Part shown: piece after piece, positions 59,310 through 64,000 of the stretch
Layout of the letters: the number at the start of each line of letters is the position of its first letter
Position numbering within the stretch: the stretch's first letter is position 1
Source: Exobasidium rhododendri
Lineage: Eukaryota; Basidiomycota; Exobasidiomycetes; Exobasidiales; Exobasidiaceae
Length of the DNA: 64,000 bases
Assembly: GCA_026210745.1 (NCBI GenBank)
Contig: CP110633.1
Location: forward strand, 24,291-88,290
Direction: 5' to 3'
The notes under the pieces: generated by a model
The model's database searches: none
The model's input: the letters and a program-made list of their open reading frames with translations, nothing else
What the model was told of the DNA's origin: nothing
Translations under genes and position numbers: made by a program

Positions 59310-59824
59310 GATTGAAAATGATCGCGTATATTGGATCGGTTACTATAAGCACTTATCTATGGAAAGTGCTGTCTTTAGTCTCTTTTGGAAACATTTACTA
59401 ATCATTACTATCCTACTCAGAGTTAACATAAACAGTAGCAATGATGTTTATTAGGAAGACAAGGGAATTATAAATAATGTAATGAAAAATAATACTTTTT
59501 TCTTTATTGAAATTATTATTATTTTCACCCTTATTTATTATTGTGCGTGGAGAAATATTGAAATAACTAAATAATTTATGTTATTTATATCTAATTATAT
59601 TACTATTCTTAATTTAGTCTAATTGTTACCATATTAATCAATCTCTGTAATTAACAGTACTAACTTATAAACAGTAGTTTAATTAATACAAATAAAATAA
59701 GAGAAAGTAATTAGTATGTAATTACATAGAAAAGGGTAAATGGGTAAATAAGGAATATTGTTATCATATTATACAAAGTTTCATGAAAATATCTGTATCT
59801 ATAACAGTAATACTAGTTTTTTAT
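59310..59824. other. gene-free spacer between atp8 and cox1 3' end
   Basis: AT-rich, nothing recognised. Confidence 0.6.

Positions 59825-64000
<4,176 letters not shown>

Noticed and set aside
59170-59352. 60-codon minus ORF
   Set aside because: Shadow of atp8 in another frame.

Overview
The window is most of a fungal mitochondrial genome. It holds cox1-3, cob, atp6, atp8, atp9, nad1-6 with nad4L, rps3, both rRNA genes and about 25 tRNA genes. It is AT-rich, and most protein genes carry group I introns with homing endonuclease ORFs. UGA must be read as Trp (code 4): it interrupts nad2, nad3, nad4, rps3 and nearly every intron ORF at positions where the protein simply continues. The lineage is not settled. 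A fungus is clear from the atp8 and rps3 types and gene set; an early-diverging (zygomycete or chytrid-grade) lineage is only a guess.

Both window edges lie inside cox1 on the minus strand. The 5' exons are at 4053-1200 and the 3' exons at 64000-59825. The map is therefore probably circular, with the middle of cox1 (about 85 codons plus any introns) lying outside the window.

Layout, left to right: cox1 5' part (three introns); tRNA cluster S, K, Q, T, E, M; nad5 (three introns) and nad4L; trnD; a free-standing GIY-YIG ORF; tRNA copies; rns on plus; a free-standing LAGLIDADG ORF with a decayed copy; trnR(ucu); two unknown ORFs; cob (three introns); trnI; nad6; rnl on plus with five introns, one of them group II; trnP, trnN; rps3; trnM, trnH; nad4; nad3-nad2; trnG, trnR(ucg); a second free GIY-YIG ORF; trnL(uag), trnC, trnW; atp9 on plus; an unknown membrane ORF; cox3; trnS(uga); a third GIY-YIG ORF; trnY, trnF, trnA; nad1; cox2 (one intron); trnV; atp6; atp8; cox1 3' part.

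The genes encode respiratory complexes I, III, IV and V plus a reduced translation apparatus. Two decoding features stand out. Leucine is written almost only as CUN: UUA and UUG are absent from the exons I read codon by codon and nearly absent from intron ORFs, and no trnL(uaa) is visible. The only trnW has anticodon CCA although UGA is used as Trp. The CUN rule works as a coding test here. It supports three unknown ORFs, fixes the starts of atp9 and cox2, and exposes frameshifts. Other notable items are GIY-YIG ORFs beside truncated tRNA duplicates, a structured leader shared by atp9 and an rnl intron ORF, and a cluster of indels in the cox1 3' region.
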